DNA of 64,000 nt from Shinisaurus crocodilurus (lineage: Eukaryota > Chordata > Lepidosauria > Squamata > Shinisauridae), in NCBI GenBank assembly GCA_021292165.1, contig CM037877.1, positions 34,856,197 through 34,920,196 of the forward strand. The letters are read 5' to 3'. The notes under the pieces are model-generated. The model had not been told where the DNA came from and did no database searches. It saw only the letters and a list, made by a program, of their open reading frames with translations. Below are positions 38,385 through 49,588 of this stretch, one piece after another. A program made the position numbers and the translations under genes. Numbering within the stretch: the stretch's first letter is position 1; every line of letters starts with the position of its first letter.

Positions 38385-38396
38385 GGATGGGGGTAG
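38383..38396 (+). promoter_or_regulatory. Polypurine tract
   Basis: A purine-rich run (AGGGATGGGGGTAG) directly before the 3' LTR, in the expected place for plus-strand priming. Confidence 0.6.
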
Positions 38397-38757
38397 TGTT
38401 GTGCCTCCAGTAGGTCAGACAGAGACCAGCCGTGCCGGAGTGTGTTTGGGGTGGGGTCAGGCTAAGTGCAGCCTGACCCAGCTGGGCAGCCTTACCAATC
38501 AGCACCTGCTCAAAAGGCAGGTCCCAAACACACTCAGATGCTGGAAGCAATTGTTTGTTACAGCTACCACCAGACGCTCTTGATATTCCTGACCTCGGAC
38601 CCCTGTACCTTTGATCTTCGGAACGACCCTGACTATGCTTGTGCCTGACCCCTAACTGGTTTACGTTTGCTCGGTTTTGGACTAATATATCTTGCCTTGG
38701 ACACTCGGACTGTTATAACGAGAACGGCTTATCTTGACACTGGGCGGATTTACGACA
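38397..38757 (+). repeat. 3' LTR (361 bp)
   Basis: Same length and ends as the 5' LTR, with two differences. It is followed at once by CTGTT, the right-hand copy of the target duplication. Confidence 0.95.
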
Positions 38758-39253
38758 CTGTTGCTCTGGTTTCCCCCGGCCAAAAACAGAGCGCGGGGGT
38801 CCCTTTTCGGAGGAGGCGTGGGAAGGTAGGTGGGGAGCGGCAGCGGCAGCGTGCGGGGGGGGGGTCCGGTGGCGGCGGCGGCGGCGGGAGGTTGCAGAGC
38901 AGGGCTGCTTTCTGGAGTCCCCCCCCACGGCACGAGAGGGGGGGCGCTAAATATAATTTAGCCTAGGGCGCCAAACTGCCCTGCACCGGTCCTGTCTGCA
39001 AGCAACCCATACTGGCCGGGTATGCACAATCACCAGGGAAGAGAAGCCATGGTGGCTTCTTTTCCCTGCCCTTGCACGTGCTGGTTGCATGCCGCATGAT
39101 TTTCCTAATTACCGTACCCTCGCGGTGCGCGGCTTGCCATGTCATCTGAACCCAGTGAGGTGTGCAGTGGGCATGGCTTCCAAACCACCCCAGAACCCAT
39201 GGCTTGTTGTAGGGAAACAAGAAGCCACTTCCCCGTGGGGGCAGGGAAAAGAA

Positions 39254-39375
39254 GCCACTGGCACACACAGGGTGGGTAACAGGCCATCATGACTTTTTAA
39301 CTGCCTGCCGATTGTTCCCTGTTTGTATTTCCAGGGGAAATTCCTAGTGCAGGGATAGCTCCCAGGGGACATGTT
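39254..39375 (+). repeat. 122-bp direct repeat, copy 1
   Basis: Identical except one base to 39573-39694, offset 319 bp. Starts GCCACTGGCACACACAGGGT. Lies in GC-rich repeat sequence right of the hAT/LTR nest. Confidence 0.9.
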
Positions 39376-39572
39376 CTTTTCCCTGGTGATTGTGCAGACC
39401 CGGTGACCATGTAGCTTATTCACAGGGTGACTTAGCGTGATGTGTGAACCCACCCAATGAGTTCTGGGCTGCTTGTTAACGATGGCAACAAGCCACCCTG
39501 GTTGGGTTTGCACAACATGACAAGCTGTGCTGCCAAGGATAATTAGGTAAAAAAAACAACCCCTCCCAGCAT

Positions 39573-39694
39573 GCCACTGGCACACACAGGGTGGGTAACA
39601 GGCCATCATGACTTTTTAACTGCCTGCCGATTGTTCCCTGTTTGTATTTCCAGGGCAAATTCCTAGTGCAGGGATAGCTCCCAGGGGACATGTT
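39573..39694 (+). repeat. 122-bp direct repeat, copy 2
   Basis: Second copy; the single difference is GGGCAAATT instead of GGGGAAATT. Confidence 0.9.
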
Positions 39695-40015
39695 TAAGTT
39701 CTCCTTTTGCTCATGATCCTGAAAACACAAAAAGAGGACTTACTTGTGCTTTTTCATTCAGCCCTTCCTCATAATGCATGAAAATATTCTCTGTAGATTG
39801 CTTAACATAATGAGTAATCCAGACCTGCAGGTGACTTGTCTTTTCAGTATGAACAAGAGTGTTAGTTGCTTCTTCTCCAATTTCCCCCCACCATAATCCA
39901 GATACTTAGGCACAATCAGGCTTCACTTCAAACTCAGCTGATTACTAATTATATGCACATGCTCGCAACACCACATCTCTTTTTCCAAGCACATTCCTTG
40001 TTTTAAAAATTTTCA

Positions 40016-40207
<192 letters not shown>

Positions 40208-40532
40208 TTAAAGGCATTCTAGTAATATCACCTGTGACCTGCAGTTCCCTGAATCAGACGTGCATGATTTGGGAGTCACCAATCCAAACACAGCCAAATT
40301 AGCAATGTACGATAATTTGTCATCAGCAAATAGAACACCTGTTATTACTGCCTGCCTGGGACAGCAAGAACAGAGAGCATTGTCAACTAGCATGTGGCAG
40401 GGAAGGAAAGAAGGCACCAGTCCAGGTATAGAGAAGAGAGGAAACCTTAAAGGTGCACTGCGAACTATAGACTCAATGAAATTTGGGTTGTAAAAATCTT
40501 CTCCAGGGTCAACTGACTGACTTAATTATTTG

Positions 40533-40862
40533 GTTCAGATGCAGCATCAAACCATGGTTTGCACTAACTGTAGTTTAGACTCCGAAACATTATTTGTGTT
40601 CCAAATGTACAGAGAAACCATGGTTTGCTTCCTTCTTCCCTTAGAATCCCTGGATGCTATTCCAAACCAGGACCAATGAGAGTGGAGGATTGTCTCACAC
40701 AATGGCTTATCACTTGGCTATAATGCCAAATGGCTTTGCAAACTAGCTTCAAACTGAGAATTCAGATCCTGATTTAGTGGCCATTTGCAAACCATGACTT
40801 GTTGGATGCTGTTGGTTCAGATGACATCATGAGAAACCATGGTTTGGCACATCTGAGCCATC
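40533..40862. mobile_element. MITE with AAACCATGGTTT ends
   Basis: Left GGTTCAGATGCAGCATCAAA and right AAACCATGGTTTGGCACATC pair as inverted ends. Further CCATGGTTTG copies lie inside. Confidence 0.75.
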
Positions 40863-41489
40863 TCAATCTCTTCAAGGGATAGCTAAAAAAAAATCCTGCA
40901 AGCTCCCTTTTAGCTGGAAGCGATTGAGTCAGATTGTTCTTGGATCACCCTGTTAGGCCTCCTCTCTCTTTTGTTTCCAAGTGTGTGGCGAGCCTCAATA
41001 CCTGTCTGAATTTGACTTGCTGAGTCACACATTATGTGGGCCCACTAAATTACTTCTTTCGGAGATTCCTATCTTTTAATGTCTAGGAAAGACCACAGAA
41101 AGGTGACAGTTATTCAAATCAAATAGTGGCAGGGATGGGCAACCTGCAGACTTCAGCCTAATTTCAAAAGCCCTCTGCGTATGATCAGTTCAGACCTCTG
41201 GAAAGAGTGCTCTGTCCCTTTCCCTGGCAGCCCGTTGCATGGGAAGGAAGAGAGAGAGAGAGAGAAAAGGGGTGGCCGAAAGAGAAAAGGGACTCACCCA
41301 CTTTTGGCTCTGGCTCTGCCCACCACTGGCTTTGGCCTCACCCACTGCCAATACACCTGCCCCCTAACAGATTACCCACAAGGGAATGAGGCCCTTGACA
41401 GAAAAAAGGTTGCCCACCCCCAAAGTAGAGCATACTTTGAAAACTGCCTACTTGGTCGGTCTCAAAATTCCTGCCTATTCCTTTACAGG

Positions 41490-42005
41490 CAAGGTGGCCA
41501 CTTATGCATTGCTGAAAAAGAGGAATGCATCGCCAAAAAAGAGGATGAAAGACACTAATTTGCATAACATCTACATATGTGTGATTTCTATGTATAAATG
41601 CAAATTTAGGAATAACTATAATTAAAATAGAAACACAATAATTCTCATCATAGTGGGGAAGGCTGTGACCAGATAACCTGTGTGCCTGCTCAGTCTCCTG
41701 TCCAGGTGCTAAGTGTGGATGGGCAACTTCAAGGCCCCTGGGCTCTTCCTTCTTAGGCAGCTCATCAAATAGAGCAGTGGTCCCCAACCTTGGGTCCCCA
41801 GATGTTGCTGGCCTACAGCTCCCAGCATACCCAGCCAGCATAGCTAATGGCAAGGGATGCTGGGAGCTGTAGGCCAGCAACATCTGGGGACCCAAGGTTG
41901 GGGACCACTGAAATAGAGGATGCCTTCAAATAGGGGACTGTCCTCAGACAGCTCTTCAAATAGCAGACTGTCCCCTGCAAAGTAGTAGGTCACCTGGCCA
42001 CCTCA
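41490..42005. mobile_element. MITE with AGGTGGCCAC ends, carrying a foldback MITE
   Basis: Third copy of the family. Flanks share TTTACAGG (41482-41489 and 42006-42013), consistent with an 8-bp duplication. A Buster-type MITE is inserted at 41775. Confidence 0.78.
41775..41910. mobile_element. Buster-type hAT foldback MITE
   Basis: 136 bp with inverted arms starting CAGTGGTCCCCAACC. Flanked by AAATAGAG (41767-41774 and 41911-41918). It is inserted in the MITE 41490-42005. Confidence 0.94.
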
Positions 42006-42247
42006 TTTACAGGTTTTGAGGCAGAAGATGTAACCATTGCACCTCCTCACTGTTCTACCTTTGAGCCACTCTCTTCTCTCTCTCTTGCTGTAGCAATTAG
42101 GACCTTTAGTTATCCCCCCCCTACATCCCCCCCTGCTGCAGGCAGAAAAGATTGGGCAGGAGGAGTGGTGAGCAGCAGAATAAAAAGACAGCAGCTGCAC
42201 CCTCTCCTGCCTACTTAAAATTTAAGGGCAAGGCCGGGTCTCTAGAT

Positions 42248-42382
42248 CAGGGGTGGAAAGCTTGTGGCCTTCCAGATGTCTTGGCCTCCAGCTTCCATCA
42301 GCCCTAGCCAGCATAACCAATGGTATGGGATGATGGCGTACATCAAAACATCTGAAGGGCCACAAGTTGCCCACCACCCCTG
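42248..42382. mobile_element. Foldback hAT MITE
   Basis: 135 bp. Ends CAGGGGTGGAAAGC and (complement) CAGGGGTGGTGGGC. Flanks CTCTAGAT and CTTTAGGA match imperfectly and both have central TA. Confidence 0.75.
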
Positions 42383-42966
42383 CTTTAGGAAACCCTACTT
42401 GGAATGGAAGATATATCAGGCATAACTGCCCAGTTCTGAAGCACAGGGATGTTTGGCGCTTAAGTTCGAAACAAGCTCCTTGAGAAATACAGGAGTTCAA
42501 ATGGATGAACAATATCATTTGAAGTATTTTAAAATGCAATAGAAAATTAACTGTAGCATCCAGGAAGCTGACTGATTCCAAAGATATAATGTAAAACAGC
42601 TGGTGGCAAGGAGCTAACAACCCCAAAAAAGAAGAAGGGAAAATGAAAGCAAAATGGATTAGAAGTAATTAGCTCTTATTTGCTGAGCTCGTTACAGAGG
42701 GAGAAAAGAATATATTTTTAACTCTGAGACAGAACAAATATCAAATGACATGAAAAGAAGTTTATGCAAAATAATGTTGCATCATCTCTTATATTTATAT
42801 ATAGGCAAATGGATTATTGTTCAAATAGGACAGTCATAGACAATGAGTTTGCTTCTTTCTTTCTTTTTGAGTGGGATGTCCAACAAAATGTTGCAGTATA
42901 TCTTCACCCCCTAAAAGGAGTGGTCTTGTTCAAGATTTCAGCTAGCCATGCCAGGATGCTATAAGG

Positions 42967-43878
42967 CAGTGATGGCGAACCTATGGCACGGGTGCCACAG
43001 CTGGCACTCAGGGACCTCTCTGTGGGCACTCGAGCCATTGGTCACCAGATCGCGAAAAGACCGTCCCCTTCTGCAAAACACTAATGATTTTGTTCTTTCT
43101 CACAGTGGAACAGAATGATTTTATTCTAGAATTCCTGTTACAGAATTCTTTTCTACATTGTTATCACATTTAAAAGATTTTGAAGAATGATGCACAGAGC
43201 ATGGCTTGGATGTAAAGTCCTAACAGTTGACCTGAGTGCTGCATGTGTTGCTCTCAAACTAACGGAGTATGAGCCAAGGTTTGACAAATTATCAGCATGC
43301 ATGCAATAGCAAAAACCACATTAATTGTGCAAAAGCATGCCCAATGCAAACTTTTACCTAATGCAGTGTTTGCAGTCCAAGACATAAAGTGTTTAAAATG
43401 TGTTAAGCACGTTTCGTTTTCTTGTTTATCTTGCTCATCCTAGTACAGGTTGACTTTTACTTTTACTAATCCGACACCTGTAGAAGCAGGGAAAGGACCC
43501 GGGGTAAAGCTTGCCCCATTCAGTCTGGCATATAATTATATTACAAGTTGAGAATCCCTTATCCAAAAATACATGTGCCTAAATATTTAAAAAGTTTGTA
43601 TAAATTCCCTTCAGGCTATGTGTACAATGTAGTACTATAATAATTTTTTGAGTTGATTTTTTTTCAACAAAAAACTGTTTATATCATTGAAAGCTCTGTT
43701 ATTGTGTTTTTCTTTTAAGACAAAAGATGTTAATTAGTTTGGACAACTGTATGAGTTGTTTTTCTAAAACTAAAACCTCGGTATTCAGGTTTAATTGCAG
43801 TGTTGGCACTTTGAAATAAATAAGTTGGTTTTGTGTTGCAGTTTGGGCACTCGGGCTCAAAAAGGTTCGCCATCACTG
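42967..43878. mobile_element. SPIN-like hAT (Buster) element, 912 bp, non-autonomous
   Basis: Perfect inverted ends CAGTGATGGCGAACCT, flanked by the perfect 8-bp duplication CTATAAGG (42959-42966 and 43879-43886). The right-hand 150 bp, read on the minus strand (GAGTGCCCAAACTGCAA, CTGAATACCGAGG), fit my recollection of SPIN/OposCharlie-type elements. No transposase is visible. Confidence 0.8.
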
Positions 43879-44405
43879 CTATAAGGTGTAAGGAACTCAA
43901 CAGGGCCGGCTCTCCCATAAGGCGGGATGAATCTCCCGCCTCAGGCAGCAGAGTGGGGGGAGTGCTGAATTGTCAGGAGGGCTTCCTGCCACTGCGTCAC
44001 CACCTGTGACCTTCTGCATGTAAAGCACATGCTCTGCACTGAGCTATGGTCAGCATGGCTACACATGTAATCAGAGAAGATATTTGAGAGCCCACACTGG
44101 GTCCCCAAGGCGTCCTGAAATGGGTTCTCCAGCACAAATGGCATGGGTGGCTTTACATGAGCGATGCTTGGTGTTCTCAGAGGGTAGACGGTATGGCTGG
44201 AGGCAGATGGATGATAGTTTACTGAGATAGTTGAGCACTCTTCAAACATTCTCCATGCAGAGCGAGAAGGTGGAGTGAAAACATACCGCTGGGCTTGTCG
44301 CATTGCCATTGGCCTGGCCTTGATGTTTGCCTTTCAGAGTGATATGTGCAAAGTGGTGATCTGGACCCCGATTTCATAGAGCACCTACAGGTGTTCAGAG
44401 GCTCA

Positions 44406-44605
44406 CAGTCAAGGCTGGTGGCTCCAATGTTGGTGGATTGTTTAATCCACTCCAGATTTCAGTCCAAATTCTTAAGGAGCTATGCATGGGGCTGAACCCC
44501 ATCCCTAAAACAGGTTCATTGCCATGGATAGCTCCTTTAAAGTTCATACTGAAGCCCAGAGTGGACACACAGTCCCACTGACACTGGAGGTGCCAGCCTC
44601 CACTG
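44406..44605. mobile_element. hAT foldback element, 200 bp
   Basis: Same family as 50237-50444: CAGTCAAGGCTGGTGGCTCC at the left, complementary sequence at the right, near-duplication GAGGCTCA / GATGCTCA. Confidence 0.82.
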
Positions 44606-45878
44606 GATGCTCATACATAGCAGCCACTCCTTTGCAGATGCTACACTGAATGCATGTTTGTCAAAGGGCAGGAGCACTGACACGTTGACAGTATTGAGGG
44701 AGGGGCCAGCGACATGGTCCCACTCCCCTCTTCTGCGTGGAGAACCTATGAAGAGGGGTTTGATAGGGTCATCGCTGCCCATGATGTGCACAGACTCTCC
44801 CCTTGCCAGCCTATTATTATATCTGGTCTTGGAGGTTTTTGTGGTGCTTCAAAAACCTATTTGTCAAGAAACAGTAGCAAGGAAAAAAAAAATTCACACC
44901 ATGAGCAATGGTGGATTATCAAACCACCTTTCAGCTCCCTGTAAAAACTATTGTCTATCTCTAGCTAAGGATTCTTTCCAAAGCCAAATAAAATACTCCC
45001 TGGATTAATATTAATGTTATCATACGGAGGAGTACATCAGCTACCAGTTGCCACCACTGATGGATTCAGAGGAAGAGGAAGCAGGCCTTCTACTGTGTTT
45101 AGATCCAACTCCATGACCTGCCGAACTTTGCAACTAAGAATCTAGTGCCTTAATTAGCTTTTTTCTCCCTCCTCCTTCCCAATCCTCTTTCCTTTTGTGT
45201 TGTGTCTATAAGATTGTAAGCTTTTGGGCACAGACTGTCTTATTTCTTATAAGCCACTATGGGAGCCTTTTTGGCTGAAGGGCAAGATAAAAATGTTATA
45301 AATAAAAATATAAAAATAATCCTAAACTACACATACTTTGTGTGTAATCTTTCTGGTGGAGGTGGCAAAAATAACAAGACAGATTGAAACCACACTGGGG
45401 TTGGAAGCCTCACTTATACTATGGCCTAAATTTAGCTCTGCCTAACAAACTGTCATCCAGGATCATTTTCATTAACATTTCATCTAATATGGAAATTAAA
45501 TCAGCAAAACATGAACACTCACAAATATTGGCATTTTACAGAATGCAATTGGAATTTTAAAATGGTTTTATACAACCATGATAAACACCTGTTTAAAAAC
45601 GTTTTTTACAGATGCTATTGCAAGAAAGATGGAATGTAATAATGCCACATTTATTAGTATTTAAATTATGAATGGCAAGATGCATGCAAAATACCGGTAT
45701 CTCAAACACTTGCAGCTGCATTAACAGGCACACATTTTCCTGCTTAACATTTAGGTTTTTCTAAAATGAGGTATTTATATTGGCAGCATGCCTCCAACAG
45801 AGCTTGAAAGTCTTAAAGCATTCAAACATGCTGATCCTAATACTCACTACAATGCACCAAAGCCACATTTTCATATAC

Positions 45879-45901
45879 CTTTTGTTTATTTCTTCCGATG
45901 A
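45879..45901 (-). CDS. CMYA5: CMYA5 microexon, 23 nt
   Basis: This 23-nt exon encodes SSEEINK plus two bases of an arginine codon completed by the next exon. It was found from the TRIM rule that a 23-nt exon follows the 231/234-nt exon, and it matches the SFEEINER segment of CMYA5. The acceptor is TTAG, preceded by a pyrimidine tract of about 30 nt (complement of 45902-45931). The donor is AAAG|GTATAT. Phase 0 in and phase 2 out fit both neighbours exactly. The exon is too short for ordinary gene finders. Confidence 0.92.
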
Positions 45902-45960
45902 CTAAGGGAGGGAAAGGTGGGGAAGGAACGGATTAATGCACGTTACAAAATGACATCAAG

Positions 45961-46355
45961 GGCTTCTCTACACGAGGTATTTATTGTGTGCTCGTGATCC
46001 CTCGCTCATGGAAGTTTGCAGGAACTTTTCATGACGTCCTCCTCCTCCAGGACCTCTCCAGGGCTTTCCAGCAATTTTTGCTGGTGTGTGTGTGTGTGTT
46101 TCACAGCGAGGAAAGTGCAGTATTAAATTTCAAACCGGGGGGGGGGGGGAAGCCTGGTGTATTGTCACAATTCCACTATACTGCAGCTATACCACAGCAC
46201 CACCTTATGGTTGATTAATAGAATATATAGAAAGGCAGAGAAATACAAACCCCAGGAAAAAAAACAGCTTAAGGGACGCACTTTTCCTCCCACAATGAAA
46301 ACGGAAGAAGAAGCCTCAGTAAAGCCACGGGATAAATGCCTCATGTAGAGAATGC

Positions 46356-46356
<1 letters not shown>
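45961..46356. mobile_element. MITE with CTTCTCTACA-type ends, next to the CMYA5 microexon
   Basis: Inverted ends GGCTTCTCTACACGAGGTAT and ATGCCTCATGTAGAGAATGCC. It starts 58 bp upstream, in gene direction, of the 23-nt exon's acceptor. Confidence 0.8.

Positions 46357-46408
<52 letters not shown>
46357..46408. repeat. (ATT)n tail of the L2 element
   Basis: About 17 ATT units between a MITE and the L2 3' end, in the place of an L2 3' microsatellite tail. Confidence 0.85.
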
Positions 46409-46410
<2 letters not shown>

Positions 46411-46508
46411 ATTTATTTATCGCCCATCTGGCAACCGGCCACCCTGGGCGATGTACATAGAATAAAAACAATAAAATACATTTAAAACAATATAAAAATT
46501 TTAAAATC

Positions 46509-47861
46509 TTAGCCCACCCCATATTCCCGCCTGAACAACCAGGTTTTTAATGAGCGGCGGAAGCTCAGCAGAGAGGGGGCATGGCGGAGGTTACTCGGGA
46601 GAGAGTTCCACAGTACGGGGGCCGCCACAGAAAAGGCCCTCTTCCTAGTCCCCACCAGTCTAGCTGCTCTGGCTGAAGGGACAAGGAGAAGGCCATCCGT
46701 GGCAGATCTTGTTGAGCGGCCCAATTGGTGTTGCTGGAGACGCTCCTTGAGATAGACTGGACTGGAGCCGTATAGGGTTTTAAAGGTCAAAATCAACACC
46801 TTGAATTCGGCTTGGCAAGCAACTGGTAGCCAGTGCAAATCCTTCAGCACTGGCGTGATGTGATCCCGCCGGCGGCTGCCTTTAACCAGGCGAGCCGCCG
46901 CGTTCTGTACCAGCTGTAGCTTCCGAACCGTCTTCAAGGGTAACCCCACGTAGAGCGCATTACAGTAGTCTAGGCGAGAGGAGACCAAGGCATGAACCAG
47001 TGATGGGAGCAGGTGATTAGGAAGGTAGGGGCGCAGCTGCCGTATCAGATGGAGTTGATACAGCGCCGCCCGGCTCACAGCTGCCACCTGAGCCTCCATG
47101 GACAGCTGGGAGTCTAGAATGACCCCCAAGCTGCGGACCTGGTCCTTCAGGGGTAGATGTACCCCATTCAGCACCAGGGCAGCATCCCCTAACCTCCCCT
47201 TGTCCCCCACCAGAAGTACCTCGGTCTTGTCGGGGTTCAGTTTCAGCATGTTCCTTCCCATCCAGCCAGCCACTGCCTCCAGGCACTTGGACAGGGTCTC
47301 AACGGCCAACCTCGGTGAGGACTTGAAACAGAGGTAGAGCTGCGTGTCATCCGCATACTGATGACACCGCACCCCAAACCTCCTGATGATAGCTCCCAGC
47401 GGCTTGAGGTAGATGTTGAATAACATCGGGGAGAGGATGGAACCCTGCGGCACTCCACAAGTGAGCAGCCGAGGGTCCGAAGCCTCTTCCCCGAGAACTA
47501 CCCTCTGGTACCTTCCAGAGAGGAAGGATTGGAACCACTGCAATACAGTGCCTCCCAAGCCCAAGCCCTCCAGGCGGTCCAGGAGGATACCATGGTCAAC
47601 GGTATCAAAAGCCGCTGAGAGATCGAGGAGGACTAGAAAGGAGCATTCGCCCCTATCCAAAGCCCTCCTCATATCATCCACCAAGGTGACCAAGGCCGTC
47701 TCCGTCCCATGTCCAGACCTGAAGCCCGACTGGCACGGATCTAAATAATCAGCTTCATCCAAGTGTGCCTTCAACTGAGCACCCACCACCCGCTCGATCA
47801 CCTTGCCCAGAAATGGTAAATTGGAGACTGGGCGAAAGTTGTTTAAATCCTGGGGATCCAA
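46509..47861 (-). pseudogene. L2 LINE reverse transcriptase
   Basis: A 450-codon open frame with the L2-type RT: NNFRPVSNLPFLGKV, SGFRSGHGTETAL, LDLSAAFDTVDH, CGVPQGSILSPMLFNIYL and YADDTQLY, then the usual C-terminal region ending FRRSLKTWLFRREYG. No internal stop. It begins out of frame with the upstream linker, so the element as a whole cannot make a full polyprotein. Confidence 0.9.
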
Positions 47862-48424
47862 GGAGGCTTCCTTAGAAGCGGTCTTATTACTGCCTCCTTG
47901 AGGGCTGATGGCATCACTCCCTCCTCGAGGGAGGCATTCACCACCGCCTTGATCCCCTCACCCAGTCTCTCCCTACAGCTCATTATGAGCCAGGATGGGC
48001 AAGGATCAAACAAGCAGGTGGTCGGCCTCACAGATGAAAGCACCTTGTCCACTTCATCAGAAGGAAGCAGCCGGAACCGATCCCACAAAACCGGTCTGCC
48101 ATTGGCCTCCTCCCGCTCACTCCCTGTGTCCACGATGCACGATATCCCACTCCTAATCCGATCGATTTTATCTGCTAAATGCTTCGCTAAAGCCTCACAG
48201 GAGGCTTTAGACTGTTCCTGTGGGTCCGGAGTGACTGGACCGACCAGACTCCAGACCACGTGGAACAGCCTCCTGGGGCAGCACTCCACAGACGCAATGG
48301 AGGCAGCATAGAAATTCTTTTTTGCTGCCTTCACCGCCACCCGGTAGGCTGAAGATGCAGCTCTAACCCGTGTTTGATCGTCTTCGGAGCGGGAATTACG
48401 CCATCGGCGCTCTAGCCTTCTCAC
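47843..48424 (-). pseudogene. L2 LINE linker between endonuclease and reverse transcriptase
   Basis: A frame of 193 codons continuing the L2 polyprotein after the duplication: RRLERRWRNSRSEDDQTRVR, then AAKKNFYAASIA, LFDPCPSWL and PSALKEAVIRPLLRKP. This segment joins endonuclease to RT in L2 elements. It ends by overlapping the RT frame by 19 nt, the second frame break. Confidence 0.85.
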
Positions 48425-48457
48425 CTCTTGTTTCAGAGCTTGCAGCGACAGAGTGAA

Positions 48458-49588
48458 CTATGGCGAAGAGGGCGCTTCGGGGCAACTGTTTAGGCGAAGA
48501 GGGCGCTTCGGGGCAACTCGGTCTAATGCCCTGGTGATTGCAGCATTCCAGTCGTCCACCAGGGTCTCGACCGAGCTACCGTTTGCGTGCTCCAATTCCC
48601 CAAGCGCGTTCAGGAATCCATCCGGATCCATAAGATGCCTGGGGCGGACCATCCTAATAGGTCCCTCACCACTGCAGAGGGGTTGTGGCACAGAGAAATC
48701 CAACCCCACCAGATAGTGATCTGACCATAACAAGGGGGTGGTTGATACACCCCCGATTTCCAGATCATTTCCCCTCTCTCCAGAAACAAAAACCAAGTCC
48801 AGTGCATGACCGGCTACATGGGTAGGTCCAGTTAATACAGGGTGCAGCTCCCAGGAAGCCATGGTCTCCATGAAGTCCCGAGGTGCCCCTATGAGGGCAG
48901 CCCCCGAATGCACGTTGAAGTCCCCCAGCACCAATAGCCTAGGGGACAGCACACACACCTCGGAGACCACCTCCAGCACCTCGGCCAGGGAGTCTGTCGT
49001 GCAGCGGGGTGGACGGTACACGAGCAGAATCCCCAGACTGCCCTTTGGACCCAACCTCCAGTACATGCACTCAATAAACTTGGTCTCCCGGAGAGGGAGT
49101 CTGGTAAGGACCAAGGACTCCCGGTAGATAACAGCCACTCCCCCTCCCCGTCCTCCAGACCTCGGTTGCTGGGCATACGAGAAACCAGCCGGACACAAGG
49201 CCGCCAGAGTTGGAGCAGCGGCCTCATCCAGCCAGGTTTCCGTAATACATGCCAGGTCCGCACCCTCATCCAGGATCAAGTCGTGGATGAAAGATGTTTT
49301 TTGGGTAACGGACCTGGCATTGCACAACAGCAAACGCAAGGTGTGGGGAGGAGCCACACATCCCCCAGTTATCCCTTGGCTCTGGGCAGGCCCGGGACAA
49401 GGGATAGGTATTAAGCATCGATCCCTTGTCCCCCTTAGTCGGCGCGGCCTGCCCCTAGCGTTCTGCCAGCGCCTGCCGCTCAACAATGGTATATTTTGCC
49501 CCCCAGAACTCCCTCCATCATCTCCCTGGGAGAGGCACATGCTCCCTCGCTTCCGCCGATCAGGCTGGAGACCCACCCCTAAAATCAA
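48458..49588 (-). pseudogene. L2 LINE endonuclease part
   Basis: An open frame of 376 codons with an apurinic/apyrimidinic-type endonuclease: LLLCNARSV near the start, CITETWLDE, LVYRPP, GDFNVHS and SDHYLVG in the family's usual order. Residues 1-90 are a Gly/Arg-rich leader. The frame ends just after a 31-bp tandem duplication (48462 and 48493), which is not a multiple of three and shifts the frame before the reverse transcriptase. Confidence 0.87.
48462..48523. repeat. 31-bp tandem duplication in the L2 element
   Basis: GGCGAAGAGGGCGCTTCGGG starts at 48462 and again at 48493, with a 26-bp identical core. It breaks the LINE reading frame. Confidence 0.9.

Larger units (their letters stand above)
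33199..38757 (+). mobile_element. Chromovirus-type Ty3/gypsy LTR retrotransposon, nearly intact
   Basis: A complete 5559-bp element: two 361-bp LTRs starting TG and ending CA, flanked by the 5-bp duplication CTGTT (33194-33198 and 38758-38762). Between them lie gag with a CCHC knuckle, and pol with protease, reverse transcriptase, RNase H, integrase and a C-terminal chromodomain. The chromodomain and domain order place it in the chromoviruses (Tf1/sushi-like). The LTRs differ at only two positions by eye. It lies in a CMYA5 intron, antisense to the gene, and inside an older hAT-like element. Two in-frame stops in pol make this copy non-autonomous as it stands. Confidence 0.95.
32629..38994. 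mobile_element. GC-rich hAT-like element interrupted by the LTR retrotransposon
   Basis: The outer ends are CAGGGCCGGCGC (32629) and GCACCGGTCCTG (38994), inverted copies of each other. They are flanked by the perfect 8-bp duplication TCTGCAAG (32621-32628 and 38995-39002). The 164-bp element at 25062 has almost the same ends. Without the retrotransposon and its extra CTGTT copy, this element is about 802 bp. Both arms are very GC-rich. No transposase is visible. Confidence 0.88.

Noticed and set aside
39254..39694. Two spaced repeats as a possible CRISPR array
   Set aside because: Only two long copies in eukaryotic intronic DNA, with no short regular repeat-spacer pattern.
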